A DNA stretch of 19,554 nt, taken from contig JAEEXV010000061.1 of NCBI GenBank assembly GCA_016287975.1, positions 1 through 19,554 of the forward strand. Reading direction: 5' to 3'. Source of the stretch: Lentisphaeria bacterium. GTDB lineage: Bacteria > Verrucomicrobiota > Lentisphaeria > Oligosphaerales > Oligosphaeraceae. The notes below the pieces were generated by a model. It did no database searches and was not told where the DNA came from. It saw only the letters and a list, made by a program, of their open reading frames with translations. This document shows, piece after piece, positions 7,383 through 14,832 of the stretch. How positions within the stretch are numbered: the stretch's first letter is position 1; the number at the start of each line of letters is the position of its first letter. Position numbers and translations under genes: made by a program.

Positions 7383-8696
7383 TTAACGCTCCCGCCCTCC
7401 TCCCCTGAAGACGAGGCGAAGCAGCCTTTGCCAGAAGGATTTGTGTTTCTTCTTCTCCAACTTTTCCTGGCGAATGGCTTCGTTGACGGCAGTCATGTCG
7501 CCGCCGGCGCCGAGTGCCAGCGCGGCCTTTGCCCGCTCATATTGGGGGCGTCTTTTTTCCCAGTCCTGCGGCAGCGGCATCTCATCGTTACGATGCAACA
7601 GGCTTGAGGAGGCAAAGCGTTGATAGCACAGATTCCTTTCCTTTCCCGTCAACTTTTGCCCTTCGCAGATCGACTGGATGCTTTCCGGGAAAATCTGGAA
7701 CAGTTGCTCGTTTCTGACCACCATGCCACGCCTGGTACGGACGATGACGGAACTGCTGCCCATTTCATGGGCGTGTTTACCAGTGTAGTTGTCCCCCGTC
7801 GAAACATCCGCGAACTGGTTCAACTTGTCCAGGCAGTAGAGGCATCGCAACGGGGTGAAGTAGGCCTTTGCATCGGTGCGGACATTCCGTGACAGCAGAT
7901 GGGATGCGCCGTTTTTGTCTATGATGTGCACGTCGCCGGGCCAGCGCCGACACAGTTTTTTGTCTTTTCCCGCATGCTTGCTTCGGAAATGGAGAGCATC
8001 GACGCAATCCACGGGAAGCGATGCGCGGTCGGCAAGATAGTTCCAGATATTGTAGTTCATGGCCGAGGCACAGAAAAGACCGATGATCAGGTGTCGGCTG
8101 CGGTCGACTTGCCGTTGTCGCATGGTGCGCAGCAGGCTCTGCACGAAGCAGGGCACTCCGACGAAGATGATGCGGTCTTCAGGGTGGCTGAGCAGATGTG
8201 CGATGGCTTCGGTCTGCTGGACAGGCACGTACCTGGACTTGCAAGTGGTGAGCAGGTCGTCGCCTGACGTTTTGCGCGTGGTGCTCAAGGGACCGTTGCA
8301 TTGATGTCCATCCACAAGAAAGGCGCAGTCGTAGATTCCCTGTCTTAGCAGGTGCCTGGTCAACGCCGTCACCACACCGCCGCTGGTGGCTTCCTGCAGT
8401 AGCCCGGGGTCTCGGGCAACGGCGGTAAAGGCGTCCAGGCAGTGTCCCACATACATGTTCGACGGCATGTCCATTCCGAGTTCACGGTAGAGGGAGGCAT
8501 AGTCGCATCCTCGTCCAGGGCATACAGCGAGACACTGCCCGCAATGCAGACAATGATTTTCGTCGACGCGGGGCTGGTACATGCCGTCCGTCAGCGCATA
8601 GTCGATGCACTTTCCCGGGCAGACTGCCTTGCACACACCGCAACCGATGCAGAGCCCGTCTTTGGCGACCGCAGCGATGTTGTCTTGGTGCGTCAT
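7383..8696 (-). CDS. FrhB-like (coenzyme F420 hydrogenase/dehydrogenase beta subunit family) iron-sulfur protein of a polysaccharide cluster
   Basis: The 437-residue protein has two N-terminal ferredoxin-type 4Fe-4S motifs (C16-x2-C19-x2-C22-x3-C26 and C49-x2-C52-x2-C55-x3-C59). These are followed by the FrhB N- and C-terminal domains, with landmarks ATSGGVVTAL (103-112), FVGVPCFVQSL (178-188) and a third cysteine pair, C285-x2-C288, in TPLRCLYCLDKLNQFADVS. A basic tail ends the protein. Family members outside methanogens are often found beside polysaccharide pyruvyl transferases in capsule or exopolysaccharide clusters, where their exact redox role is unsettled. The F420 name therefore should not be read as proof of F420 use. 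Start ATG 8696 overlaps the stop of the upstream gene as ATGA, a sign of translational coupling. Confidence 0.88.
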   Translation of the reverse strand: MTHQDNIAAVAKDGLCIGCGVCKAVCPGKCIDYALTDGMYQPRVDENHCLHCGQCLAVCPGRGCDYASLYRELGMDMPSNMYVGHCLDAFTAVARDPGLLQEATSGGVVTALTRHLLRQGIYDCAFLVDGHQCNGPLSTTRKTSGDDLLTTCKSRYVPVQQTEAIAHLLSHPEDRIIFVGVPCFVQSLLRTMRQRQVDRSRHLIIGLFCASAMNYNIWNYLADRASLPVDCVDALHFRSKHAGKDKKLCRRWPGDVHIIDKNGASHLLSRNVRTDAKAYFTPLRCLYCLDKLNQFADVSTGDNYTGKHAHEMGSSSVIVRTRRGMVVRNEQLFQIFPESIQSICEGQKLTGKERNLCYQRFASSSLLHRNDEMPLPQDWEKRRPQYERAKAALALGAGGDMTAVNEAIRQEKLEKKKHKSFWQRLLRLVFRGGGRER

Positions 8697-9865
8697 CGTG
8701 CTGCCCGCTTCAGTTGAATGTGGTCGTATACGCAATCGGTCAGTAGTCCGGATCGGCGGGTTCTGATTTTCGCGGCCGACTGCGCATGGTTCACCACGAG
8801 GGCATCCAGTGCCTGCAAGATCCTGCCATGGTCCAATGGGGTTCTGACATCGAAGAAGACCCCTCCCTGGTCCATGGTTTTTGCCAGTTCCCCATATTTG
8901 TCTGCCCAGCCGACAATCAGCGCCGGCACAGCCTCGCGATAGGCGTGTACGATGGAATGATATCGCGAGGCGACGATGAAGTCGAACTTTTGCACCAGGC
9001 GGCCAAACTCTATGCAGTCGAAGTCGTGGTCGAGGAACTGTACCATATCATCCCGTGGCGCCAGGTCGCGCTTGAGGTCGCGGCAAAGGTCGCGGTCTTC
9101 CGTGGCATGGGCCAGGAGGCAGACAGTCTTGCCGTAGCCACGCAGACGGCTGATGACTTGGCGATAGAGTTCCAGGATTTCCCCGGGTCTTCCATATTCG
9201 GTGTTGCGGCGGTTCGGGATGATTGCAACCGCGCCGTCATTCACCGTGATAGGCGACGGGGGCTTGGGGGAAACAAAGATATTCTCCGGGCGGATCTCCG
9301 GGGCCTGGAGTACCAGGTCTGGCGTCAGGAGGAGATTTTCCAGTCCGAAATGCTCTTTCAATAGCCGAAAACCCTGTTCCTCCCTGGCCATGATGATTTT
9401 CGGATAAGAGAGGGTCTTACGGATTCTAGTCATGAGACCCCAGGATTTGAAGCCGTGGAAATCGAAGGGGCCGAAGGACTGGGGCATGAGGTAGACGGGA
9501 ATGCCGAAATGCCGGGCCAGTTCGATTTTCTGCAGATAGCCCTTGACGGAGGAGATGCCCCAGTTTGAGCCGAGGCGATATCCGCTGATGTCGAGCATGG
9601 CCGCCGCATTCTGGAAAAGTTCAGTATATTCATTTCGGAGGTTGAAACGCAGCATCATCCGCTGCATTTTGCGTGGGAAACGGAGGAAGAGGAGTTTGTA
9701 TTTGCGCTTTTCAGCTTCTGGTAGACGCGCCTCATAGTGCGAGAAGAGTACGACCTGGCAATCGGGGAAACGCCGTGCCATTTGGTCGACGGTGATGAAG
9801 GTCATTGCCTGGGCGCCCTTGTTCAGGAAAGAGCCGCCAGTCACCAAGATATACTGTCTTGCCAT
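8693..9865 (-). CDS. Polysaccharide pyruvyl transferase family protein
   Basis: The 390-residue product starts MARQYILVTGGSFLNKGAQAM, where the nucleotide-binding-like loop GGSFLNKGA is typical of the pyruvyl transferase (PF04230/CsaB-like) fold. It contains DISGYRLGSNWG, YLMPQSFGPFD, MAREEQGFRLLKE, LTPDLVLQ and the family signature KFDFIVASRYHSIVHAYREAVPALIVGWADKYGE (split here over about residues 300-333). Members use phosphoenolpyruvate to add pyruvate ketals to surface sugars. ATG 9865 fits the family's usual N-terminus. The reading frame stays open further upstream, but that part overlaps the kinase gene and looks non-coding. The gene is coupled to the FrhB-like gene downstream and has its own promoter. 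Confidence 0.88.
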   Translation of the reverse strand: MARQYILVTGGSFLNKGAQAMTFITVDQMARRFPDCQVVLFSHYEARLPEAEKRKYKLLFLRFPRKMQRMMLRFNLRNEYTELFQNAAAMLDISGYRLGSNWGISSVKGYLQKIELARHFGIPVYLMPQSFGPFDFHGFKSWGLMTRIRKTLSYPKIIMAREEQGFRLLKEHFGLENLLLTPDLVLQAPEIRPENIFVSPKPPSPITVNDGAVAIIPNRRNTEYGRPGEILELYRQVISRLRGYGKTVCLLAHATEDRDLCRDLKRDLAPRDDMVQFLDHDFDCIEFGRLVQKFDFIVASRYHSIVHAYREAVPALIVGWADKYGELAKTMDQGGVFFDVRTPLDHGRILQALDALVVNHAQSAAKIRTRRSGLLTDCVYDHIQLKRAAR

Positions 9866-9927
9866 GGTCGTTTCTCGCTGGAAGATTGCTATGTGTATGC
9901 AGTCCTGGATGCATGAAAGCGTGGATG

Positions 9928-9961
9928 GGGCATAATATGCCCATTTTCGTTTGGATTGCAA
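9928..9961 (-). promoter_or_regulatory. Promoter with overlapping palindrome for the pyruvyl transferase/FrhB pair
   Basis: On the minus strand, TTGCAA (9961-9956) is followed after 18 bp by TATTAT (9937-9932). The -10 box lies inside a perfect 15-bp palindrome, GGGCATA-A-TATGCCC (9928-9942), a plausible repressor site. The 139-bp gap (9866-10004) between the kinase and this pair has no other recognisable feature. Confidence 0.5.
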
Positions 9962-10004
9962 GTCGGGTTGCTGCACGGACTGGGCTCTGAAGGGCGGCCG
10001 TCGG

Positions 10005-10793
10005 TCACCAGGAGGGCCGGGGTGGCTCCCGTTGAAGACGGCTGTCGATGGCGTCGGTGATGATGCGAAGGTTGCGGCACGTTTCGCGGCCGGTCCAGCC
10101 GGCAAGGCCGGCGTACTTGCGGAGGGCATGGGCCCATTGCGGGGGGTGGATGAGGCGGAGGCGCAGCAAGTGGAACCCGAGTTGCTGGAGGTTTTTCCGG
10201 AAGGCGGCGGATCCGGCGGGGGCGGTGCGGTCGTTGTCGATGAAATACACGCGTCCCTGGTGGAGATCCAGGAAGAGGTTACCGGGATTGCAGTCTCCAT
10301 GGGAGAAGCCGGCTGCATGGAGCCGGGCGAGGGCTTGGATGGCGAGCGCGAGGATGGAAGGAGTGTCGTCAGGATTGTCGCGGAGAAGCTGTCGCAAGGA
10401 TGTTCCTGGGACAGCCCGAGTGATGATGAGGTCTGTAGGCCATCCGAAGCCGGGGAACGTGCGGTAACGTGCGGCGAGGAGGACTTCGGCACAATGAATG
10501 CCGGCGTCTTGCAGTCGCCGGGAAATGGGCAGGATCCGCAAAGCGCGCGAAGGGCGCAGTCGCCATTTGATGGCTGGCCAGAGCGCATGGGGGGTGTCGC
10601 CGACTCCGGTCAGGAGTTTGACGAAGACGGTGGCGGATGGGATGTTGCCTTTAAGGATGCGTCGCGCGGGATACTGAACCACCGGATATAGGGTTTCGAG
10701 CCACTGATTAAGGCCGTTGGCGGGGATGGGCATATCTGCGGTGTGGAGTCCATGCCAGCCTTCGTCGCGGAATGGCAGAAGAGGGGCGGACAT
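10005..10793 (-). CDS. Lipopolysaccharide kinase-like protein (Kdo/WaaP family)
   Basis: The 262-residue protein shows the minimal kinase core of the WaaP/KdkA family. It has a VFVKL lysine (K59) in the ATP-binding strand, the catalytic loop SHGDCNPGN (164-172; H165, D167, N172) and the metal-binding IDNDR (185-189) in place of DFG. Family members phosphorylate sugars of the LPS inner core in the cytoplasm. ATG 10793 is chosen because it lies five bases after the stop of the glycosyltransferase gene. A longer in-frame start at 10862 would add a Pro-rich, low-complexity extension overlapping that gene. Its position between two glycosyltransferase genes and a pyruvyl transferase fits lipid A-core or surface glycan building. 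The exact acceptor sugar cannot be told from sequence. Confidence 0.82.
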   Translation of the reverse strand: MSAPLLPFRDEGWHGLHTADMPIPANGLNQWLETLYPVVQYPARRILKGNIPSATVFVKLLTGVGDTPHALWPAIKWRLRPSRALRILPISRRLQDAGIHCAEVLLAARYRTFPGFGWPTDLIITRAVPGTSLRQLLRDNPDDTPSILALAIQALARLHAAGFSHGDCNPGNLFLDLHQGRVYFIDNDRTAPAGSAAFRKNLQQLGFHLLRLRLIHPPQWAHALRKYAGLAGWTGRETCRNLRIITDAIDSRLQREPPRPSW

Positions 10794-10798
10794 GCCTT

Positions 10799-11767
10799 CT
10801 ACCACCAGCGGAGCGTTTGGGGGAATCGGGAGAGGAGGCGGAGCAGGAGGCGGTGCTTCCATTTCCCATATTGCCGGAGAACTGGTTGCAAGTGGTTTCG
10901 GAAGAAGGTGGAGGCAAAGAGGGCCCGAAGGCGTTCGTTGCGTTCAGGGCCGTCTGCGGAGAATTTGCGGATGGCCCAGAGGTATTCGGCGGCCTTGGGG
11001 GCGGCGAGGCGGCGCGGCTGGCGGGTGGAGAGGGCCAGGTCATCGAGGGCGGTTACCAGGATTTCCAGGCTTTCCAGACGTTTGTCGAGGGGGATCGCGT
11101 GTACGCAGGAGGCGGGGTTTTGGCGATAGCAATAGATTTCGAGATCGTAGTCGAGGGCGATTCGAGGGCGGTTTTGGAGGGCGAATGACAGGGTGAAGAG
11201 GGTGTCTTGGGCGTGGCGGAGGGCGGGTCTGAAGCGAATGCCAAGGGTGCGCAGCGCACGGGTTGGGAAGAGTTTCATCGTGCAGGTGCAGAGGGCTTCC
11301 TGGTGGGGCCAGAAGCCGGAGAGGCCGTCTTCGACCGCGAACTCATGACGTCCCTGAAGCCGGTGGAAATGGATGTCTCCGGGGGTGCCGGCGTCGTCGT
11401 ATTTTCGTGCGTTGCCGCCGACGAGGTCGGCGTGGGTGCGGTTCTGGAGGGTCAGGAGCTGCTCGACGGCGTTGGGGGGGAGCCAGTCGTCGCCGTCGAG
11501 GAAGAGGATCCACGGCGCTTGGGCGGCGTCGATGCCTGCGTTGCGGGCGACGGAGACGCCTGCGTTCTCGGGCTGGAAGATGCCCTGCACGCGGGGGTCG
11601 AGCGACTGGAAACGGCGGATGACCTCGGCGGTGTCGTCGGGCGAGCAGTCATCGACGGCGACGATCTGGATCGCGGCGTGGCTTTGCGCGAGGGCGCTCT
11701 TCAAGGTCTGCGGCAGATACCGCCCGACCTTGTAGCAGGGGATGACGATGGTGACATCAGGGGCCAT
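10799..11767 (-). CDS. Family 2 glycosyltransferase (GT-A fold)
   Basis: The 322-residue protein begins VTIVIPCYKVGRYLPQTLKSAL, the standard GT2 first strand. It has the VDD nucleotide-binding motif (38-40), the NAGVSVARNAGID segment (68-80), the metal-binding DGDD (91-94) and a HAQDTLF motif (185-191) at the place of the catalytic base. It has no membrane segments, so it probably works at the cytoplasmic face, adding a sugar from an NDP-sugar to a growing core or O-chain. The donor is not predictable. The gene follows the WaaG-like gene by 84 bp and precedes the kinase gene by five. Its ATG is preceded by CCC and a degenerate 9-bp array instead of a Shine-Dalgarno sequence. Confidence 0.9.
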   Translation of the reverse strand: MAPDVTIVIPCYKVGRYLPQTLKSALAQSHAAIQIVAVDDCSPDDTAEVIRRFQSLDPRVQGIFQPENAGVSVARNAGIDAAQAPWILFLDGDDWLPPNAVEQLLTLQNRTHADLVGGNARKYDDAGTPGDIHFHRLQGRHEFAVEDGLSGFWPHQEALCTCTMKLFPTRALRTLGIRFRPALRHAQDTLFTLSFALQNRPRIALDYDLEIYCYRQNPASCVHAIPLDKRLESLEILVTALDDLALSTRQPRRLAAPKAAEYLWAIRKFSADGPERNERLRALFASTFFRNHLQPVLRQYGKWKHRLLLRLLSRFPQTLRWW

Positions 11768-11772
11768 GGGAA

Positions 11773-11816
11773 TTCACGGGGTTCAAGGGGCCAGGGGATT
11801 CAAGGGTTTCTGGGAA
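11773..11816 (-). repeat. Degenerate 9-bp-period array just upstream of the GT2 gene
   Basis: Plus-strand units are TTCACGGGG (11773), TTCAAGGGG (11782), CCAGGGGA (11791, one base short), TTCAAGGGT (11799) and TTCTGGGAA (11808). On the coding (minus) strand this reads as CCCTTGAA-type units ending five bases before ATG 11767. It resembles the final GTCCCTTGA unit before the ruvB start. Confidence 0.6.
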
Positions 11817-11851
11817 ATTTGCATCCTTTTATCTCTTGGATCCCTTGTCGC

Positions 11852-12982
11852 TTATCTCTTCGTTTTTTGTTCGATTTGGTCGAGAGCGGCGGCGGCGCGT
11901 CGGGTGAAGTCGGCGGTGGCGGCGTATTGGGCGGCGGCGCGTCGGAGGTCGGGGAGGCGCGGGAGGGTGTCGGCGAGGGCGCGGCCGAGGGCGTCCTGGT
12001 CGAAAGGTTCGGGGAGGACGGGGGAGCCTGCGGCGCTGACGTAGGGGGAGAAGCCGCAGGCGGCGGTGCAGAGGACGGGGAGGGCGTTGGCGATGGCCTC
12101 GACGAGGACGGTGCCCGTGCCTTCCTCGCGGGCGGGGTGGATCATGAGGTCGGCGGCGAGGAGCAGTTCGCCGACGTGTTCGCGCGGGGGGAGGGCGGTC
12201 GCCTGGCCTGGCGGGAGGCCGAGGCGGCGCGCGGCGGAGTTGAACTCGGCGGGCGGGTTGTTGCCGATGAAGAAGAAGCGCACACGGTTGCGCAGGGGCG
12301 GCGGCAGGGCCGCGATGGCGGCGAGGGCGCGGTCGGCGCCCTTGCGGCGGAAACTGGTGCCGACGAGAAGCAGCATGAGTTCTCCGTCGGCGAGGCCCAG
12401 CGCGGCGCGGGTTTGGCCGCGGATGGCGGCGGCCTCGTCGGGGGAGGGCGGCAGGCAGACGGGGTCGAGGCCAGGCGGCAGGAGCGTCAGGCGGTCGGGA
12501 GAAATCCCATATTCCTCGGTGAACTCCGTCCGCTGCGCCTCGGCGATGAGGAAGACGTGCGTGCGCGAATCGGGGCCGAAGACGGCGGCCTCCTGGCGCA
12601 GGATCGCGCGGTAGCGCGGCGAGAGCGCGAGCATCAGCCTCGAATGGCGGAGCGAGAGATAGCGCTTCAGGCAGGAATCGGCGGCGAAGTAGAAGTCGGC
12701 GCCAGGAAGGCGGTTCAGGGCGAAGGTCGCGTCATAGTTTCCGATTTCGCGCAGGCGCTGGAAGTGGCGTGCGAAGGCGTCCATGCGGCCGGTGTTGGTG
12801 AGGGCGTGGATGCGCGGCATGGGTAGGACGCGGAGGCCGTCGGGGGGCGGGCTCCCCTGCCACGAGGTGGTCAGGAGGTTGACCTGGTGCCCGCGCCGAA
12901 GCGCCTCGGCGGCGAAGCGCAGGGTGTCCTTCTGGAGGCCGCCCCAGGGGAAGTACTTGTATAGCGCGAAGAGGAGTTTCAT
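11852..12982 (-). CDS. WaaG/RfaG-like LPS core glycosyltransferase (GT4 family)
   Basis: The 376-residue protein matches Escherichia coli WaaG (glucosyltransferase of the LPS outer core) closely in motif order as I remember it. The N-terminal KLLFALYKYFPWGGLQKD holds the GG donor loop (G14, G15). It is followed by LTTSWQG, HALTNTGR (59-66), PGADFYFAADSC (93-104), LPPGLDP, and GTSFRRKGADR (208-218; R/K contacting the nucleotide phosphate). The GT4 E-x7-E motif lies in HPAREEGTGTVLVEA (E287 and E295). It acts at the cytoplasmic face of the inner membrane. ATG 12982 is chosen by family alignment; an in-frame ATG at 13021 would add 13 residues. It heads the minus-strand surface glycan cluster and diverges from the pseudopilin gene at 13130. 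Confidence 0.9.
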   Translation of the reverse strand: MKLLFALYKYFPWGGLQKDTLRFAAEALRRGHQVNLLTTSWQGSPPPDGLRVLPMPRIHALTNTGRMDAFARHFQRLREIGNYDATFALNRLPGADFYFAADSCLKRYLSLRHSRLMLALSPRYRAILRQEAAVFGPDSRTHVFLIAEAQRTEFTEEYGISPDRLTLLPPGLDPVCLPPSPDEAAAIRGQTRAALGLADGELMLLLVGTSFRRKGADRALAAIAALPPPLRNRVRFFFIGNNPPAEFNSAARRLGLPPGQATALPPREHVGELLLAADLMIHPAREEGTGTVLVEAIANALPVLCTAACGFSPYVSAAGSPVLPEPFDQDALGRALADTLPRLPDLRRAAAQYAATADFTRRAAAALDQIEQKTKR

Positions 12983-13058
12983 CACGGCGCAATATAAACG
13001 CTTTCCCGCGCTTCGGGGCATTTCCCGAGGGGATTCTTCCGCCAGTACTTGAAATGGG

Positions 13059-13067
13059 TGTTATAAT
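13059..13067 (+). promoter_or_regulatory. Extended -10 promoter of the second pseudopilin gene
   Basis: TGTTATAAT (13059-13067) is a perfect extended -10 element (TG-n-TATAAT). A poor -35 region, as seen here, is expected for this class. Predicted start is about 13074, giving a 56-nt leader with an AAGGAG site at 13119-13124. The complementary strand of the same AT patch could also serve the divergent WaaG-like gene, but I see no convincing -35 for it. Confidence 0.6.
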
Positions 13068-13129
13068 ATGCACAAAGCCATGAAAGAAGGCTACACCCCG
13101 CAACGAATCCTCAAAACCAAGGAGAAAGG

Positions 13130-13951
13130 ATGAAACGGACTTTTACGCTGATTGAACTGCTGGTGGTGATCGCGATCATCGCGATCCTGGCGAGCATGCT
13201 GCTGCCCGCACTGTCGAAGGCGAAGAACAAGGCGCGTACAATCAACTGCGTGAACAACCAGAAGACCATCGGGCTCTGGTTCAAACTCTACACGGGCGAC
13301 AACGCCGACTACTATCCGCACTATGGCACGGGCAAATCGGACGGCAGCAACCACAATGCGTGGCTGCCGGACAGCCCGAACGAGACCAAGTGCGGCGACT
13401 ACTGGCACGCAGTGCTGAACAGCCTGTATGGCTCGGGGCGCTACAGCCACGCCTACCAGATGAACAGGACCTGGGTCTGCCCGATGAACAAGTCGGACAG
13501 CATCGGCGGGATGTTCATCAGCTACGGCTACAACCACTCCAACATCGGCTCCTCGACGCGCACGGACGAGCCGAAAGTGGGAGGGGTGCTGAAACGCAAG
13601 GGCCCGATGGCGTGGCAGCCCGCGAACGAGGTGGATCTGCAGCATCCGTCGACGACGATCCTGTGCATGGACACGATCCGCGGCAACTACTATCCCGACC
13701 TGGTGCACGGGCGCTCGCACTGCCTGGTCATCGACAACAACAACTGTGCGAACCCGACCAACAACGGCAGCGCGACCGACTACTTCCCAGGGCCGCGCCA
13801 TGACGGCTGCATCAACACCCTCTTCTGCGACGGGCACGCCGAGACGGTGAAGATCCCGTCGCCGCTCGAGTGGCACAAGTCGCCCTACGAGCCAGGCATC
13901 TTCGGCACCACTGGCGGCGCCGGCAACAAGTGGAACCGCCTCAAGAAATAG
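13130..13951 (+). CDS. Type II secretion/type IV pilin-like protein with H-x9-DG domain
   Basis: The 273-residue protein has a leader of only four residues (MKRT) before [29 protein letters not shown]5 would be the first mature residue and E9 the conserved Glu. The C-terminal motif is H224-x9-D234-G235. Residues 5-30 are nearly identical to those of the pseudopilin at 3018, and both continue with a GLW(Y/F)-x3-Y-x2-(D/G)DNADY segment. The two are therefore family members, while their central domains differ. A strong AAGGAG site and an extended -10 promoter precede it. It is the first gene of a plus-strand run that ends with the secreted GH42-like protein, repeating the arrangement at 3018-6963. 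Its partner or ligand is unknown. Confidence 0.88.
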   Translation: MKRTFTLIELLVVIAIIAILASMLLPALSKAKNKARTINCVNNQKTIGLWFKLYTGDNADYYPHYGTGKSDGSNHNAWLPDSPNETKCGDYWHAVLNSLYGSGRYSHAYQMNRTWVCPMNKSDSIGGMFISYGYNHSNIGSSTRTDEPKVGGVLKRKGPMAWQPANEVDLQHPSTTILCMDTIRGNYYPDLVHGRSHCLVIDNNNCANPTNNGSATDYFPGPRHDGCINTLFCDGHAETVKIPSPLEWHKSPYEPGIFGTTGGAGNKWNRLKK

Positions 13952-13970
13952 GAAGAACTGGAAGATTCTC

Positions 13971-14174
13971 GTGGAAAAGTCAAAGCCAATCCGATTCGGC
14001 AAACCTTGCATGACCAACCTTCCGTCGAAGTTGGGGCATTTGATTTTCGATGCGATTCGCAATTCTCCTCCCTTTGACTATTCCGCCCTTGACCAGGAAT
14101 GCGCACGTGTCGAGAAGGCACTTGCTGGGTTGGGGCGGAAAAAGGTGAGACGTCATGCCGTTGCCGCAAAGTGA
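13971..14174 (+). CDS. Small unrecognised protein overlapping a broken GNAT-like gene
   Basis: The 67-residue ORF has a GTG start at 13971 with GGAAG (13960-13964) at suitable distance; an ATG at 14010 is possible. It begins 19 bp after the pseudopilin stop and overlaps the start of the GNAT-like reading frame by 20 bp. That is the order and overlap often seen for antitoxin-toxin pairs. I do not recognise a ribbon-helix-helix or other antitoxin fold. The middle segment PPFDYSALDQECARVEKAL resembles the start of some phage- or plasmid-type proteins, so it could be a remnant. The tail is basic (GRKKVRRHAVAAK). Base composition is lower in GC than the flanking genes. Function unknown. Confidence 0.4.
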   Translation: MEKSKPIRFGKPCMTNLPSKLGHLIFDAIRNSPPFDYSALDQECARVEKALAGLGRKKVRRHAVAAK

Positions 14175-14812
14175 CTTGTTGGTTTGTTCCCATTTGGGGG
14201 AATCTCCGGAGGATGAAACCGCAATCCGTGAGTTTGCGGTTTCTCATCCGGAAACTGGGCAAGGACTGGAAAACTACTTGAAGCAATATGCTTGGCAGGA
14301 TGAGGTTTCGCACTTGATGCGAACCTATCTTGTTCGGCACCGAATCACCAATGAATGTGTCGGGTAATTTCTCCTTAAAAGCGGGATTGATTTCCATCCA
14401 TGAGCAGCGGATGGCAGAAGAGGCCGTTGCTTTTGATACACTGCCAGGGGTGGAACTGGCTAACTTTGCCATAAACCAACGTTTCCAGGAGCAACTTGGC
14501 CAAACTGGGCTGGGCGGGGTCATTTTCCGAAAACTGATCGCGCCCTTTGTCTTGCAATTGGGTGAACGGCTTGGAATTTTCATGCTATATCTGTTTGCTC
14601 TACCATACGATAGATTGATTAAAACATATGCTCGGTATGGTTTTCAGCGATTGCCCCCGCAGGCTGAAACAGAACTGCATAAACGGCTGAAGCCGACCTA
14701 TGACGCATCTTGCATTTTCATGTTCCAGACGCTTGAACAACTGCAGGTCGGCCTGCCTTCGGCCAGCAAGTCGGGGAAATTTACGGCAGACGCAAGGAAC
14801 AATCAGGATTGA
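14155..14812 (+). pseudogene. Frameshifted GNAT-like acetyltransferase gene
   Basis: Two reading frames join into one protein. The first (14155-14367) starts MPLPQSDLLVCSH, has a good AAGGTGAG site (14142-14149), and ends at TAA 14365-14367. The second frame continues from there to the stop at 14812. Removing one A at 14366-14367 turns CVG-stop into CVGYFSLKAGLI, so the break is a single-base insertion. The joined product (about 218 residues) has features I associate with GNAT proteins: a YFSLKAG strand, LPGVELANFAIN, GLGGVIFRK in place of the acetyl-CoA loop, and LYLFALPYDRLIKTYARYGFQRLP as the last motif. No slippery sequence is visible, so it is a pseudogene or a read error rather than programmed. 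Low GC suggests transfer. Toxin-type GNAT function is possible but unproven. Confidence 0.65.
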
Positions 14813-14832
14813 AAGCAGGGAGACATGATGTC

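Noticed and set aside
9866..10588. N-terminal extension of the pyruvyl transferase frame
   Set aside because: It is Pro/Ser-rich, overlaps the kinase gene in another frame, and the family N-terminus starts at 9865.
10794..10862. Longer N-terminus for the Kdo/WaaP-like kinase
   Set aside because: It would overlap the glycosyltransferase gene and add only a Pro-rich stretch; ATG 10793 follows that gene's stop by five bases.
11207..12826. Long plus-strand open frame across the two glycosyltransferase genes
   Set aside because: It is Gly/Glu/Val-rich low-complexity translation opposite two well-supported glycosyltransferases.
14361..14370. Programmed frameshift in the GNAT-like gene
   Set aside because: The junction GGGTAATTT has no slippery heptamer or visible downstream structure; a one-base insertion explains it.
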